Positions 1-8,820 of a stretch of 64,000 nucleotides of DNA are shown one piece after another; positions within the stretch are counted from its first letter, which is position 1, and each line of letters starts with the position of its first letter. A program made the position numbers and the translations under genes. Source of the stretch: Pseudoroseicyclus_A sp041714655 (GTDB lineage: Bacteria; Pseudomonadota; Alphaproteobacteria; Rhodobacterales; Rhodobacteraceae); NCBI RefSeq assembly GCF_041714655.1, contig NZ_CP168219.1, forward strand, positions 3,038,001 through 3,102,000, read 5' to 3'. The notes under the pieces were generated by a model, which was not told the DNA's origin, did no database searches, and saw nothing but the letters and a program-made list of their open reading frames with translations.

Positions 1-282
1 GGCGCCGTGATCGCCGAGGACGGCACCTTCTGGACCGCCCAATGGGGCTCCGGGCGCGTGGCGGTGCACGGGGCGGATGGCGCCTTCCTGACCGCCCATG
101 ACTTCCCCGCCGCGCAGACCACCTGCCCGGCCTTCGGCGGGCCGGACTTCAAGACGCTCCACGTCACCTCCGCCGCCGCCGGGCTCAGCCAGGATGCCAT
201 CGCCGCGGCCCCGTCCTCCGGCCGCACCTTCGCCATCGAGGTGGAGACCCGCGGCCAGGCCGAGCACAGGGTGATCCTCTAG
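1..282 (+). CDS. SMP-30/gluconolactonase/regucalcin family protein (3' part only)
   Basis: This is the 3' end of a gene that begins before the window; the frame is already open at base 1 and gives the last 93 residues. The pieces DGTFW followed by WGSGRV, and TCPAFGGPDF followed by LHVTSA, are the C-terminal signature of the SMP-30/regucalcin beta-propeller family. Members are metal-dependent cytoplasmic lactonases that open sugar lactones. The substrate cannot be told from the fragment. It converges on puuD across a double hairpin terminator, so it is not in the urate operon. The family call is fairly sure; the specific activity is not. Confidence 0.75.
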   Translation, partial: GAVIAEDGTFWTAQWGSGRVAVHGADGAFLTAHDFPAAQTTCPAFGGPDFKTLHVTSAAAGLSQDAIAAAPSSGRTFAIEVETRGQAEHRVIL

Positions 283-294
283 GCGCCGCGCCCG

Positions 295-346
295 AAAAGT
301 CTTCGCAGAAGACTTTTTGACAGAGAATTTTCGTAGAAAATTCTTT
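295..346. terminator. Back-to-back hairpins between convergent genes
   Basis: There are two perfect stem-loops. The first has arms 295-304 and 308-317 (AAAAGTCTTC / GAAGACTTTT, loop GCA) and is followed by T. The second has arms 324-332 and 336-344 (AGAATTTTC / GAAAATTCT, loop GTA), also followed by T. They sit between the ends of the SMP-30 gene and puuD and can serve both strands. A close relative of the first hairpin recurs at 23338-23360. Confidence 0.8.
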
Positions 347-349
347 GGC

Positions 350-1594
350 TTACCCCGCGTCCGCCAGTTCCATCCCCCGAGCCGCGCGCACCCATCGCAC
401 GATCGCCGCCCGCTCCGCCTCCTCCATGTAGGAGAGGTTGGCGGGCGGCATCGCATGGGTGATTCCCGCCTGCAGGTAGATCTCCTCGGCATGGATGGCG
501 ATATCCGCCGCCGTCTCGAGCATCACGCCCTTCGGCGGCCACTGGAACGTGCCGAAGCTCGGCTCGGCCGCATGGCACATGGCGCAGCGCCCCATGACGA
601 TCTGGTGCACCTCGTCGAAACCCTCCGCCTCGGCATAGCGCAGCGCCCCTGCCGGGATCGCCGCCTCGTCCTCGCGCCATTCATAGGCGCGGGGGGAGGA
701 GAGCCAGATGATCGCCACGAAGATCACCGCCGTCAGGCCGAGCGCCCAATGCGGATGGCCCTTCCGCGCGTGCATGGTGTTGAAGAAATGCCGGATGGTC
801 ACACCCATCAGGAACACCAGCGTCGCGATCAGCCAGTTGAGCTCGCTCGCGAAGGCCATCGGGTAATGGTTAGAGAGCATGAGGAAGATGACCGGCAGGG
901 TCAGGTAATTGTTGTGCGTGCTCCGCTGCTTGGCGATCTTGCCGTATTTCGGGTCGGGCGTCCGCCCGGCGACGAGGTCGGCGGTCACCACCTTCTGGTT
1001 GGGGATGATCGTGAAGAACACGTTCCCCGACATGATGCTGGCCGTGAACGCCCCGAGGTGCAGAAGCGCCGCCCGCCCCGAGAAGACATTGGCGTAGAAG
1101 AGCGCCATCCCCACCAGCACGGCGAAGAGGAGCAGCATGACCAGCGTCTGGTTGGCCGTCACCAGCCGCTTGCAGATCTGGTCGTAGACCACCCAGCCGA
1201 AGCCGAGCGAAGCCATCGAGATCAGCGCGCCCACCCAGACGGGGATGTCCAGCACCTCGGGGTCGATGAGGAAGATCTCCCCCCCGATGTAATAGACGAG
1301 GAAGAGCATGGCGAAGCCCGAGAGCCAGGTCGCGTAGCTCTCCCATTTGAACCAGACGAGGTCGTCCGGCATGTTGGCCGGCGCCACCAGATATTTCTGG
1401 ATGTGGTAGAAGCCGCCGCCATGCACCTGCCATTCCTCGCCATCGGCGCCGGAGGCGAGCTTGCGGTCGCGGTGCAGCCCGAGGTCGAGGGCGATGAAAT
1501 AAAAGGACGAGCCGATCCAGGCGATGGCCGTGATGACATGCAGCCACCTGACGGCAAACTTGACCCACTCAAGGATCAGCACCCAGTCATACAT
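350..1594 (-). CDS. puuD: Urate hydroxylase PuuD (membrane urate oxidase with C-terminal cytochrome c domain)
   Basis: A 414-residue protein that should oxidise urate to 5-hydroxyisourate, the first committed step of urate breakdown, passing electrons to its own cytochrome c. The N-terminal ~300 residues are a multi-helix membrane domain (first helix around residues 10-35). The C-terminal tail carries a single haem c site, CAMCH, at about 337-341, with a Met-containing stretch (THAMPPANLSYM) downstream that could give the axial ligand. Length and domain order match the PuuD family, which replaces cofactor-free uricase in many alphaproteobacteria. The next pathway enzyme, uraH, lies 1.5 kb upstream on the same strand, behind a methyltransferase gene. 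The start ATG has a GGGGGA ribosome site that can be closed into a hairpin. Confidence 0.93.
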   Translation of the reverse strand: MYDWVLILEWVKFAVRWLHVITAIAWIGSSFYFIALDLGLHRDRKLASGADGEEWQVHGGGFYHIQKYLVAPANMPDDLVWFKWESYATWLSGFAMLFLVYYIGGEIFLIDPEVLDIPVWVGALISMASLGFGWVVYDQICKRLVTANQTLVMLLLFAVLVGMALFYANVFSGRAALLHLGAFTASIMSGNVFFTIIPNQKVVTADLVAGRTPDPKYGKIAKQRSTHNNYLTLPVIFLMLSNHYPMAFASELNWLIATLVFLMGVTIRHFFNTMHARKGHPHWALGLTAVIFVAIIWLSSPRAYEWREDEAAIPAGALRYAEAEGFDEVHQIVMGRCAMCHAAEPSFGTFQWPPKGVMLETAADIAIHAEEIYLQAGITHAMPPANLSYMEEAERAAIVRWVRAARGMELADAG

Positions 1595-1600
1595 ATCCGT

Positions 1601-1621
1601 CCCCCTTTTTTCTCAAAGGGG
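1601..1621 (-). promoter_or_regulatory. puuD: Hairpin covering the puuD ribosome binding site
   Basis: On the minus strand CCCCTTT (1621-1615) can pair with AAAGGGG (1608-1602) across a 6-base loop. The 3' arm is the purine-rich GGGGG Shine-Dalgarno of puuD, 7-8 bases before the ATG at 1594. Seven stem pairs are seen directly; any role in translational control is inference. Confidence 0.4.
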
Positions 1622-1735
1622 CCCTGCCCGGCGCCCGCCGTCAAGCCGGATATGCCCGCCCGGTGCGCGCGGCCCCGCCGCGCCGGGCCTCCTGCCTCCT
1701 CAAGGGGCGCCGGCTTGGGCCGCGGCCCCCGCGGC

Positions 1736-1795
1736 TTCGCTCCCGAAAACCCCTCGGAGGGCCGGCGGGGGGCAGACAGCCCCCCGCTCCGCCTC
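1736..1795. repeat. Divergent member of repeat family E
   Basis: GCTTCGCTCCCGAAAACCC followed by a G-rich block and the palindromic GGGGGG..CCCCCC segment resembles the copies at 3021, 8674, 23398 and 38964. It lies immediately downstream of the methyltransferase gene and may act as its terminator. Confidence 0.4.
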
Positions 1796-2435
1796 AGGCC
1801 GAGCGCCGTTTGAGGAACAGGACCGTATCGAGAAGCTCGGCGGCCTCCCCCTCTGGCCCCGTCCCGGGCCTCGCCACCACGTCGGCCACGACCTCGTCCC
1901 AGAGCGCCGGATCGGCGGCGAGATCGGCCCGCTCGCTCTCCACCGTCGGAAAGTCTCCACCATGCTTGCCGGAGGCCCAGGGCGGCGGCGCCGCATGGGC
2001 GACGACGAGCAGATGCCCCCCCGGGGGCACGAGCGCGGCCGCAGCCCGCAGGATCTGCGCCCGGGGGAAGGGCGTGACGGGCGACTGGAAGTAGAGCGCC
2101 GTCACCAGATCGAACCTCCCCTCCGGCAGGCCCGCCTCGAGGTCGCGCGCCTCGAACCGGGCGCGGCCCGCGAGCCCGGCCTCCGCGGCCCGGGCCTCGG
2201 CCCGGCCCACGGCGGTGGGCGAGATGTCGAGGCCCAGCGCCTCCCACCCCCGCGCCGCCAGCCAGAGCACGTCATCGCCATGCGAGGCGCCGAGGTCGAG
2301 CGCCCGGCCGGGGGCGAGCCCGGTCGCGAAACGCAGCATCATGGCGCTCGGCCGGCCGGAGGTGCTGGTGCGGCGCGTGCGGTAGAAGTCTTCCCACCAG
2401 CCCTGCGGGTCGAGCGTCTGGTCTTCGGTCATCAT
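1794..2435 (-). CDS. Class I SAM-dependent methyltransferase
   Basis: A 213-residue soluble protein with a Rossmann-type methyltransferase fold. Motif I, ALDLGASHGDD, is at residues 45-55, followed by an acidic residue in GLDIS and a FDLVTALYFQ motif IV-like segment. This is the SAM-binding core. The substrate is unknown; the N-terminal WWEDFYRTRR and the small size are typical of thiol, metalloid or small-molecule methyltransferases. It diverges from an Rrf2 regulator over an 89-base gap with a palindromic operator candidate, so it is probably that regulator's target. A second in-frame ATG follows the first directly, so the start is uncertain by one codon. Confidence 0.8.
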   Translation of the reverse strand: MMTEDQTLDPQGWWEDFYRTRRTSTSGRPSAMMLRFATGLAPGRALDLGASHGDDVLWLAARGWEALGLDISPTAVGRAEARAAEAGLAGRARFEARDLEAGLPEGRFDLVTALYFQSPVTPFPRAQILRAAAALVPPGGHLLVVAHAAPPPWASGKHGGDFPTVESERADLAADPALWDEVVADVVARPGTGPEGEAAELLDTVLFLKRRSA

Positions 2436-2445
2436 CAGGCTCCAT

Positions 2446-2463
2446 CTTATGTAACACCATAAG
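2446..2463. promoter_or_regulatory. Candidate Rrf2 operator between divergent genes
   Basis: CTTATG-TAACAC-CATAAG is a perfect 6+6 inverted repeat lying 11 bases from the methyltransferase start. The heptamer ATGTAAC inside it (2449-2455) is repeated at 2493-2499, 44 bases away (about four helical turns) and nearer the regulator. The geometry suits one dimer site plus a half site in a shared control region. Binding by the adjacent regulator is inferred. Confidence 0.5.
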
Positions 2464-2524
2464 TATCTTGAAGCCGCACCCCAGTCAATGTCATGTAACC
2501 GGACGAATTACGAAAGGCCACCCC

Positions 2525-2986
2525 ATGCGCCAGGACACCCGCCTCTCCCGCCTTCTGCACGTCCTCCTCCACATGGCGGAGACGGAGGCGCCGCTGACCT
2601 CGGAGCATATCGCCGGGATGCTCGGCTCCAATCCGGTGGTGGTCCGCCGGATCATGGCCGGGCTCCGCGATGCCGGCTATGTCGCCGCCGAGCGGGGCCA
2701 TGGCGGCGGCTGGCGGCTGACCCGGCCGACGGCGGAGATCACGCTCCTCGATGTCTTCCGCTCGCTCGGCGAGGCGGAGCTCTTCGCCTTCGGCCTCTCC
2801 GACCCTTCGCCGCGCTGCCTCGTCGAGCAGAGCGTCAACGACACGATGCGCGAGGCGATCGGCACGGCCCGCGACGCGCTCCTCTCCCGCTTCGCCGAGA
2901 TCCGGCTGAGCGACATCCAGGCCGATTTCAACGCCCGCCGCGCCACCCACGCCCCGACCCTGAAGCTTCCCCACGCGCCAGACTGA
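2525..2986 (+). CDS. Rrf2 family transcriptional regulator
   Basis: A 153-residue winged-helix repressor. The helix-turn-helix covers about residues 5-60 and the wing contains RGHGGGWRLTRP, the Rrf2 signature. Only one cysteine (in PSPRCLVEQ) is visible, so the three-Cys Fe-S ligand set of IscR/NsrR-type members is missing; it may sense by thiol chemistry or another route, as YwnA-like members do. The ATG at 2525 is preferred over an in-frame ATG at 2468 because it has a GAAAGG ribosome site just upstream and starts right at the conserved MRQDTRLSR segment. The divergent methyltransferase is the likely target, with autoregulation. Confidence 0.85.
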   Translation: MRQDTRLSRLLHVLLHMAETEAPLTSEHIAGMLGSNPVVVRRIMAGLRDAGYVAAERGHGGGWRLTRPTAEITLLDVFRSLGEAELFAFGLSDPSPRCLVEQSVNDTMREAIGTARDALLSRFAEIRLSDIQADFNARRATHAPTLKLPHAPD

Positions 2987-3020
2987 GCGCCCCGGTGCCC
3001 AAGAAGCGCCGCGCCCCCCG

Positions 3021-3110
3021 GTCTTTGCTCCAAAGAAATCCTCAGGGGGGCCTCGGGGGGCGCGAGCGCCCCCCGGGCCAGGGGGTTCGGGGGGCTGGCA
3101 AGCCCCCCGC
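3021..3110. repeat. Repeat family E, copy 1 (hairpin-rich)
   Basis: GTCTTTGCTCC, then AAATCCTCAGGGGGG, then the palindrome GGGGGGCGCGAGCGCCCCCC and a second G6/C6 hairpin. The same order recurs at 8674-8743 and 38964-39050, and in reverse at 23398-23477. It fills the gap between the convergent Rrf2 and uraH genes and is probably a bidirectional transcription barrier. Confidence 0.65.
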
Positions 3111-3119
3111 GCGCCTCCC

Positions 3120-3473
3120 TCACGACCCCCGATAGGTCGAAAAGGCAAACGGCGAGAGCAGCAGCGGCACATGGTAATGGTCCGCCGCGCTCATTCCGAA
3201 GCGGATCGGGATCTCGTCGAGGAAGAGCGGCTCCTCCCCCGCCTGCCCCGTGGCGCGGAGGTAGTCCCCCGCCGCGAAGACCAGCTCGTACTGCCCCGGC
3301 GCGAACTCCACCTCCGGCAGGATCGGCGCATCCGTCCGCCCGTCGGCATTGGTCACCGTTCCGGCCAGCTTCACCCGCTCGCCGCCCTCGAGGCGCCAGA
3401 GCGTGATCCCCACGCCCTCCGCCGGCTTGCCCAGCGCGGTGTCGAGCACATGTGTCGTCAGATATCCCGGCAT
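3120..3473 (-). CDS. uraH: 5-hydroxyisourate hydrolase (HIUase, transthyretin-like)
   Basis: A 117-residue transthyretin-fold enzyme that hydrolyses 5-hydroxyisourate, the PuuD product, to OHCU. The N-terminal THVLDTALGKPA, the TNADGRTD segment and the C-terminal YRGS tetrapeptide are the three hallmark motifs of HIUases and separate them from animal transthyretin. No signal peptide is seen, so it is cytoplasmic. It is divergent from the puuE-uraD fusion across 100 bases, allowing shared control of the ureide genes. Confidence 0.95.
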   Translation of the reverse strand: MPGYLTTHVLDTALGKPAEGVGITLWRLEGGERVKLAGTVTNADGRTDAPILPEVEFAPGQYELVFAAGDYLRATGQAGEEPLFLDEIPIRFGMSAADHYHVPLLLSPFAFSTYRGS

Positions 3474-3573
3474 CCTGCCCTCCGTTTCCCGCCACCTTCA
3501 CGCCCCGGCCCCGCCCTTGCAAGCCTGCCCTCCTTCGCCCTAGACACATCAGGCCCCGCCCGAGGAAGAAGTC

Positions 3574-4985
3574 ATGGCACCCCGCTATCCGCGCGACCTG
3601 TCCGGCTACGGCCCGACGCCCCCCGAGGTCCACTGGCCGCATGACGCGCTGGTGGCCGTCAGCCTGGTGCTCAACTTCGAGGAGGGCGGCGAGAATTCCA
3701 TCCTGCATGGCGATGCCGGCTCCGAGGCGTTCCTCTCCGACATCGCCGGCGCGCAGCCCTGGCCGGGGCAGCGGCACTGGAACATGGAATCGATCTACGA
3801 TTACGGCGCCCGCGCCGGGTTCTGGCGGCTCCACCGGCTCTTCACCGAGCGCGGCCTGCCGGTGACGGTCTACGGCGTCGCCACCGCGCTCGCCCGCGCC
3901 CCCGAGCAGGTCGAGGCCATGAAGGCCGCCGGGTGGGAGATCGCCTCCCACGGGCTCAAATGGGTCGAGCACCGCGACATGGGCGAGGCGGAGGAGCGCC
4001 GCGCCATCGCCGAGGCCATCCGGCTCCATACGGAGGTCACCGGCGCGGCGCCGCGCGGCTGGTACACCGGCCGCTGTTCGGAAAACACCGTGCGGCTGAC
4101 GGCGGAGACCGGTGCCTTCGACTGGATCTCCGACACCTATGACGACGACCTGCCCTATTGGCGCGAGGTCGGCGCGCGCGACCAGCTCGTCATTCCCTAC
4201 ACGCTCGAGGCGAACGACATGCGCTTCGCCACGGCGCCCGGCTACATCACCGGCCGGCAGTTCGGCGATTACCTGATCGACGCCTTCGAGGTGCTCCGCG
4301 CCGAGGGCGAGGCCGGGCGGCCGAGGATGATGTCGGTCGGGCTGCACAACCGGCTGATCGGCCGGCCGGGCAAGATCGCCGGGCTCATGCGCTTTCTCGA
4401 CCATATCGCCGGGCGGGGCGGCTGGTGCTTCACCCGCGGCGAGATCGCCGAACACTGGGCGGCGCATCATCCCCATGAGCGCCGCGAGCGGCCCTCTGCC
4501 ATGAAGAAAATGCGCTTCATGGAACTCTTCGGCGGCATCTACGAGCATTCGCCCTGGGTCGCCGAGCGCGCCTACAAGCTCGAGCTCGGCCCCGCGCATG
4601 ACAGCGCCCCCGGACTTGCGAACGCCATGGCCCGCGCCTTCCGCTCTGCCTCGCCCGAGGAGCGGCTCGCCGTCCTCACCGCCCATCCCGACCTCGCAGG
4701 AAAGCTCGCCGCCGCCAAGGCGCTGACCGCCGACAGCACCGCCGAGCAGGCCTCCGCCGGGCTCGACGCGCTGACGGAGGAGGAGCGCGCCCGCTTCACC
4801 GAGCTCAACGAGGCCTATATGGCCCGCCACGGCATCCCCTTCATCATCGCGGTGCGCGACCACGACAAGGCCGGCATCCTCGCCGCCTTCGAGCGGCGGA
4901 TCGGCAACGAGACGGAGGCGGAGATCACCGAAGCCTGCGCCCAGGTCGAGCGCATCGCCCTTCACCGACTGAAAGTCCTTCTGCC

Positions 4986-4989
<4 letters not shown>
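3574..4989 (+). CDS. puuE: Bifunctional allantoinase PuuE / OHCU decarboxylase UraD
   Basis: A 471-residue fusion. Residues 1 to ~300 form a polysaccharide-deacetylase-type (NodB-like) PuuE domain, which hydrolyses allantoin to allantoate. From about residue 310 the sequence is OHCU decarboxylase: FMELFGGIYEHSPWVAERAY contains the catalytic His, and AHPDLAGKLA is the second family motif. The decarboxylase makes (S)-allantoin, which its partner domain consumes, so the fusion joins two consecutive steps. Both domains look full length. The stop codon overlaps the next start (ATGA), showing translational coupling to the ureidoglycine aminohydrolase gene. Confidence 0.93.
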
Positions 4990-5803
<814 letters not shown>

Positions 5804-5807
<4 letters not shown>

Positions 5808-6283
5808 TCGTCCGGGCCGAGCCCCTGACGGCCGCCGCCTTCGCCCCCTTCGGCGACGTGCTGGAGGCCGCCGGCCCCCACGACAAGCTCATCAACGAGG
5901 GCCTCTGCGGCCGCTGGCACGACCGCGCGGCGCTCGACTTCGGCTCGGGCCGCGCGGGGATTTCCATCTTCCGCGCCGAGCCCCGGGCGCTGCCCTATGT
6001 CTGCGCCCTCCTCGAGCGCCATCCCGAGGGCAGCCAGGCCTTCCTGCCGCTCTTTGAGGCGCCCTTCCTCGTGATCGTCGCCCCCGATGCCGGCGGCGCC
6101 CCGGGCACCCCCCGCGCCTTCCTGACCGCCCCCGGGCAGGGCGTGAACCTCCACCGCGGCACATGGCACGGCGTCCTGACGCCGCTCTCGCCGCCGGGGC
6201 TCTTCGCCGTCGTTGACAGAATAGGCGAAGGCGCCAATCTCGAGGAGCACCGGCTGGATCAGCCCTTCACCGTGGAGCCCTGA
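5804..6283 (+). CDS. allA: Ureidoglycolate lyase
   Basis: A 159-residue cupin-like enzyme that splits (S)-ureidoglycolate into glyoxylate and urea, the last step of this pathway. Recognised from the N-terminal PLTAAAFAPFGDVLE, the central LERHPEGSQAFLPL segment and GTWHGVLTPL near the C-terminus. The ATG at 5804 overlaps the stop of allE (ATGA) and is preferred to an in-frame ATG 35 codons upstream inside allE. Urea produced would need urease or urea carboxylase, neither of which is in the window. Confidence 0.93.
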
Positions 6284-6289
6284 GCCCCG

Positions 6290-6824
6290 ATGGCCCGCTT
6301 CCTCACTGCCATGAACGTCTCGCTCGACGGCTATGTGGATCACGACGCGGATTTCCCGCCCGAGCCCGCGCTCTTCGCGCATTGGACGGATTTCGTCGGC
6401 GACCTCTCCGCCAGCCTCTACGGCCGCAAGACCTACGAGCTGATGCGGGTCTGGGACGGTGACAACCCGGATTGGACGCCGGAACACCGGGCCTTCGCAA
6501 CGGCCTGGCAGGCCCAGCCGAAATTCGTCGCCTCCCGCGGGCAGCCCGAGCTCGGCCCGAACGCCGCGCGCCTCGGCCCCGACCTCGCGGCGGAGGCGCG
6601 GGCCCTCAAGGAGCGACTCAGCGGCGACGTGCAGGTCAGCGGCTCCGACCTAGCGGAGCAGCTCTCCGTCCTCGGCCTGATCGACGAGGTGCGGCTCTAC
6701 CTCCACCCCGTGGCGTTCGGCTCCGGCCGGCCCTATTTCCGCGGGCCCGCGGCCGCCCATGCGCCTCACGGGCTCCGAGCGGATCGGGGAAAACGTCATC
6801 TGCCTGACCTATCAGCCGGAATGA
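6290..6824 (+). pseudogene. Dihydrofolate reductase family protein (RibD C-terminal type), apparent +1 frameshift
   Basis: The gene starts 6 bases after allA. Up to about 6748 it encodes a DHFR/RibD-like reductase: MNVSLDGYVD at the N-terminus, LYGRKTYELM, GDVQVSGSDLAEQL and GSGRPYF. After YFRGP the expected ending (RPPMRLTGSERIGENVICL then TYQPE and stop) is present but one base out of frame. It is restored if one C is removed from GGGCCCG at 6743-6749, giving a stop at 6822-6824 and a protein of ~177 residues. A hairpin terminator follows that stop directly (6829-6852), supporting it as the ancestral end. In the sequence as given, the frame reads on to 7060, antisense into the OmpA gene, with a low-complexity basic tail. 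This is either a sequencing error at a homopolymer or a real recent mutation. Confidence 0.8.
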
Positions 6825-6828
6825 GAAA

Positions 6829-6852
6829 GGGCGCCGCCAGCCGGCGACGCCC
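6829..6852. terminator. Convergent hairpin terminator
   Basis: GGGCGCCGCC (6829-6838) pairs with GGCGACGCCC (6843-6852) across AGCC with one mismatch. On the minus strand it is followed by TTTCT, so it suits the end of the OmpA lipoprotein gene; on the plus strand it follows the repaired stop of the reductase. Confidence 0.65.
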
Positions 6853-6876
6853 CTCCAGATCGTCCAGACAGAAAGG

Positions 6877-7536
6877 TCAGTTCGGGGTGATGACCACCTC
6901 GACCCGGCGGTTCTGCGCCTTGCCCGCGGCATCTAGGTTCGAAGCCACCGGCGCATCCTCGCCGCGGCCGACCGTCGAGAGCCGCGCCGGCGAGACGCCG
7001 GCGTTGATCAGCACCGAGGCCACGGCCTGGGCGCGCCGCTCGGACAGTCCCTGGTTGTAGGAGGCCTCGCCGTCGCTGTCGGTATGGCCGATCACCTGCA
7101 CCCGCGAGTTCGGGTAGGAGTTGAGGCTCCCCGCCAGCGCGCGCAGGTCGCTCTGCAGCTGCCCGGTCAGCGTGGCGCTGTCCACCGGGAAGAGGATGTC
7201 GTTCGGCATGGTAACGATGAGGCTCGAGCCGGTGTTGGTGATGCCGACATTGGCGCCGAGCTGGTTGCGCAGCTCCGCTTCCTGCCGGTCGAGCGCCGTG
7301 CCGGCCGCCCCGCCGACAACCGCACCCGCGGCGCCGCCGATGACCGCATTGCGCAGACGCTCGCGGGAATTGTCGCCGGCAAGCGCGCCGCCGACGGCCC
7401 CGATGGCGCCGCCGATGAGCGCGCCCTGGCTGGCATTCTCGTCGGTCTGCCCCGGCACGGGGGCGCAGGCGGTGAGCCCGACGGCCAGCGCACTGGCGGA
7501 AAGGGTGAGGACGGCTTTGTTGAGATAGCTTTGCAT
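6877..7536 (-). CDS. OmpA family lipoprotein (glycine-zipper plus OmpA C domain)
   Basis: A 219-residue outer-membrane lipoprotein. The N-terminus has a hydrophobic signal ending in the lipobox LTAC (Cys at about 24). Next come a glycine-zipper segment (GALIGGAIGAVGGALAG and VIGGAAGAVVGGAAG), a linker and an OmpA-like peptidoglycan-binding domain with GHTDSDG and the final NRRVEVVI. This is the YiaD-type arrangement; it should tether the outer membrane to the cell wall. The ATG at 7536 is chosen over one at 7641 because it is preceded by GGAAG and starts exactly at the signal peptide. Confidence 0.9.
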   Translation of the reverse strand: MQSYLNKAVLTLSASALAVGLTACAPVPGQTDENASQGALIGGAIGAVGGALAGDNSRERLRNAVIGGAAGAVVGGAAGTALDRQEAELRNQLGANVGITNTGSSLIVTMPNDILFPVDSATLTGQLQSDLRALAGSLNSYPNSRVQVIGHTDSDGEASYNQGLSERRAQAVASVLINAGVSPARLSTVGRGEDAPVASNLDAAGKAQNRRVEVVITPN

Positions 7537-7725
7537 CGTGACTTCCACTTCTTCTGGGCCTGTCGTGCGGCCATGTCCTGGGGCGACGCCTCGCGGCTCG
7601 CGCTTACTGCCCATATCGAGCAGGTTAACGCGGATATCCAATAGCGGTTTCCCTGACCCGCGGCTTTTCGCCGAACTCCGTGGGGTCAGACGCGCCCCGG
7701 GGCCCCCCGAGGCCCTTCACGCCCC

Positions 7726-8577
7726 TCAGTCCGCCTCCGCCCGCGCCGCCTCCCAGGCGAGGATGGCGCGCTTGACCGGCAGGCCCCAGTGATAGCCGCC
7801 GAGCCCGCCGGATTTCTTCAAGGCTCGGTGGCAGGGGATGAGATACGAGATCGGGTTCCGCCCCACCGCCGTCCCCACGGCCCGCACAGCCCTCGGCGCG
7901 CCGATGGCGGCGGCGATCTCCGAATAGGTGGTCACATGGCCGGAGGGGATGCGCATCAGCGCCTCCCAGACCTTAATCTGGAAGGGCGCGCCGCTGAGGA
8001 GAAGCGGCATCTCGCTCCGCCCCGCAAAGGCGGCGAGGGCCATCGGCCGGATGCGCTCCGGCGCCTCACGATAGCGTGCCGCCGGCCAGCGGCCGCGAAG
8101 CTCCGCCATCGCCGCCGCCTCGCCGCACTCGGCGGTGAAGGCGATGCCGCAGATGCCCCGCTCCGTCGCCATGAAGAGCGCCGGGCCAAAGGGGCTCTCC
8201 ACCCGCGCCCAGTCGATTTCCAGCCCCTCGCCGCCCCGCGCATAATCGCCCGGGCTCATCGCCTCCCAGCGGAGGAAGAGGTCATGGAGCCGCCCCGTCC
8301 CCGACAGCCCGGCGCCATCCGCGGCCGCGAGCGTGGTGAACCTCGCCTCCAGCAGCGCCTTGGCATGGCCCAGGGCCAGATATTGCTGCAGCCGCTTGGG
8401 CGAGACCCCGGTCCAGGCGGTGAAGAGGCGCTGGAAATGCGCGGCCGACATATGCATCCGCCCGGCGAGCTCCTCGAGCGGCAGCGCCGCCCCTCCGGCG
8501 GCATCGATCTCCGCGATGGCCCGCGCCATGACGTGGTAATGATAGCCGCCTTCCTCGAAGCGCTGCGGTACGGACAT
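7726..8577 (-). CDS. AraC-type HTH / methylated-DNA-[protein]-cysteine S-methyltransferase fusion
   Basis: A 283-residue Ada-like repair protein without the N-terminal phosphotriester (zinc) domain. Residues ~10-105 are an AraC-type DNA-binding domain (HMSAAHFQRLFTAWTGVSPKR). The C-terminal half is an O6-alkylguanine transferase with the acceptor Cys in IPCHRALKKSGGLGGYHWG. It removes alkyl groups from O6-guanine and may act as a transcription regulator, but lacking the Ada N-domain it cannot use the classical phosphotriester switch. AGGAG precedes the ATG at 8577. Next on the other strand is endonuclease III, another repair gene. Confidence 0.9.
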   Translation of the reverse strand: MSVPQRFEEGGYHYHVMARAIAEIDAAGGAALPLEELAGRMHMSAAHFQRLFTAWTGVSPKRLQQYLALGHAKALLEARFTTLAAADGAGLSGTGRLHDLFLRWEAMSPGDYARGGEGLEIDWARVESPFGPALFMATERGICGIAFTAECGEAAAMAELRGRWPAARYREAPERIRPMALAAFAGRSEMPLLLSGAPFQIKVWEALMRIPSGHVTTYSEIAAAIGAPRAVRAVGTAVGRNPISYLIPCHRALKKSGGLGGYHWGLPVKRAILAWEAARAEAD

Positions 8578-8673
8578 GGCTCATCTCCTCTGCTCGCCCG
8601 ACCAGTTAGCCCCTCGCTCCCGCCTCCCGCGACCCGAAACCTGCGCGAATCCGCACCCACCTGAACCTGCCTC

Positions 8674-8743
8674 GTCTTTGCTCCCGAAAAATCCTCAGGG
8701 GGGAGTCGCCCCTCGGGGCGACGGGGGGCGCGAGCGCCCCCCC
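8674..8743. repeat. Repeat family E, copy 2
   Basis: GTCTTTGCTCCCGAAAAATC then CTCAGGGGGG, a GTCGCCCC-TC-GGGGCGAC hairpin, and the 20-bp palindrome GGGGGGCGCGAGCGCCCCCC at about 8723-8742. Same layout as at 3021 and 38964. It lies in the 5' region of nth rather than after a gene, so not all copies are simple terminators. Confidence 0.65.
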
Positions 8744-8820
8744 TCACTCAAGGAATGCGCCGCAGGCGCTCATTTTGACAGCCCTTGCCCCCCGCGCCCC
8801 CGGAAGGCAATAAACCTCCC

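Noticed and set aside
2677..4965. A 762-codon minus-strand open frame across Rrf2, uraH and puuE-uraD
   Set aside because: It overlaps three well-supported genes and reads as GC-driven filler without motifs.
6825..7060. The extra ~79-residue C-terminal tail of the reductase as a real domain
   Set aside because: It is basic and low-complexity, antisense to the OmpA gene, and appears only because of the frameshift; the expected ending exists in the adjacent frame.
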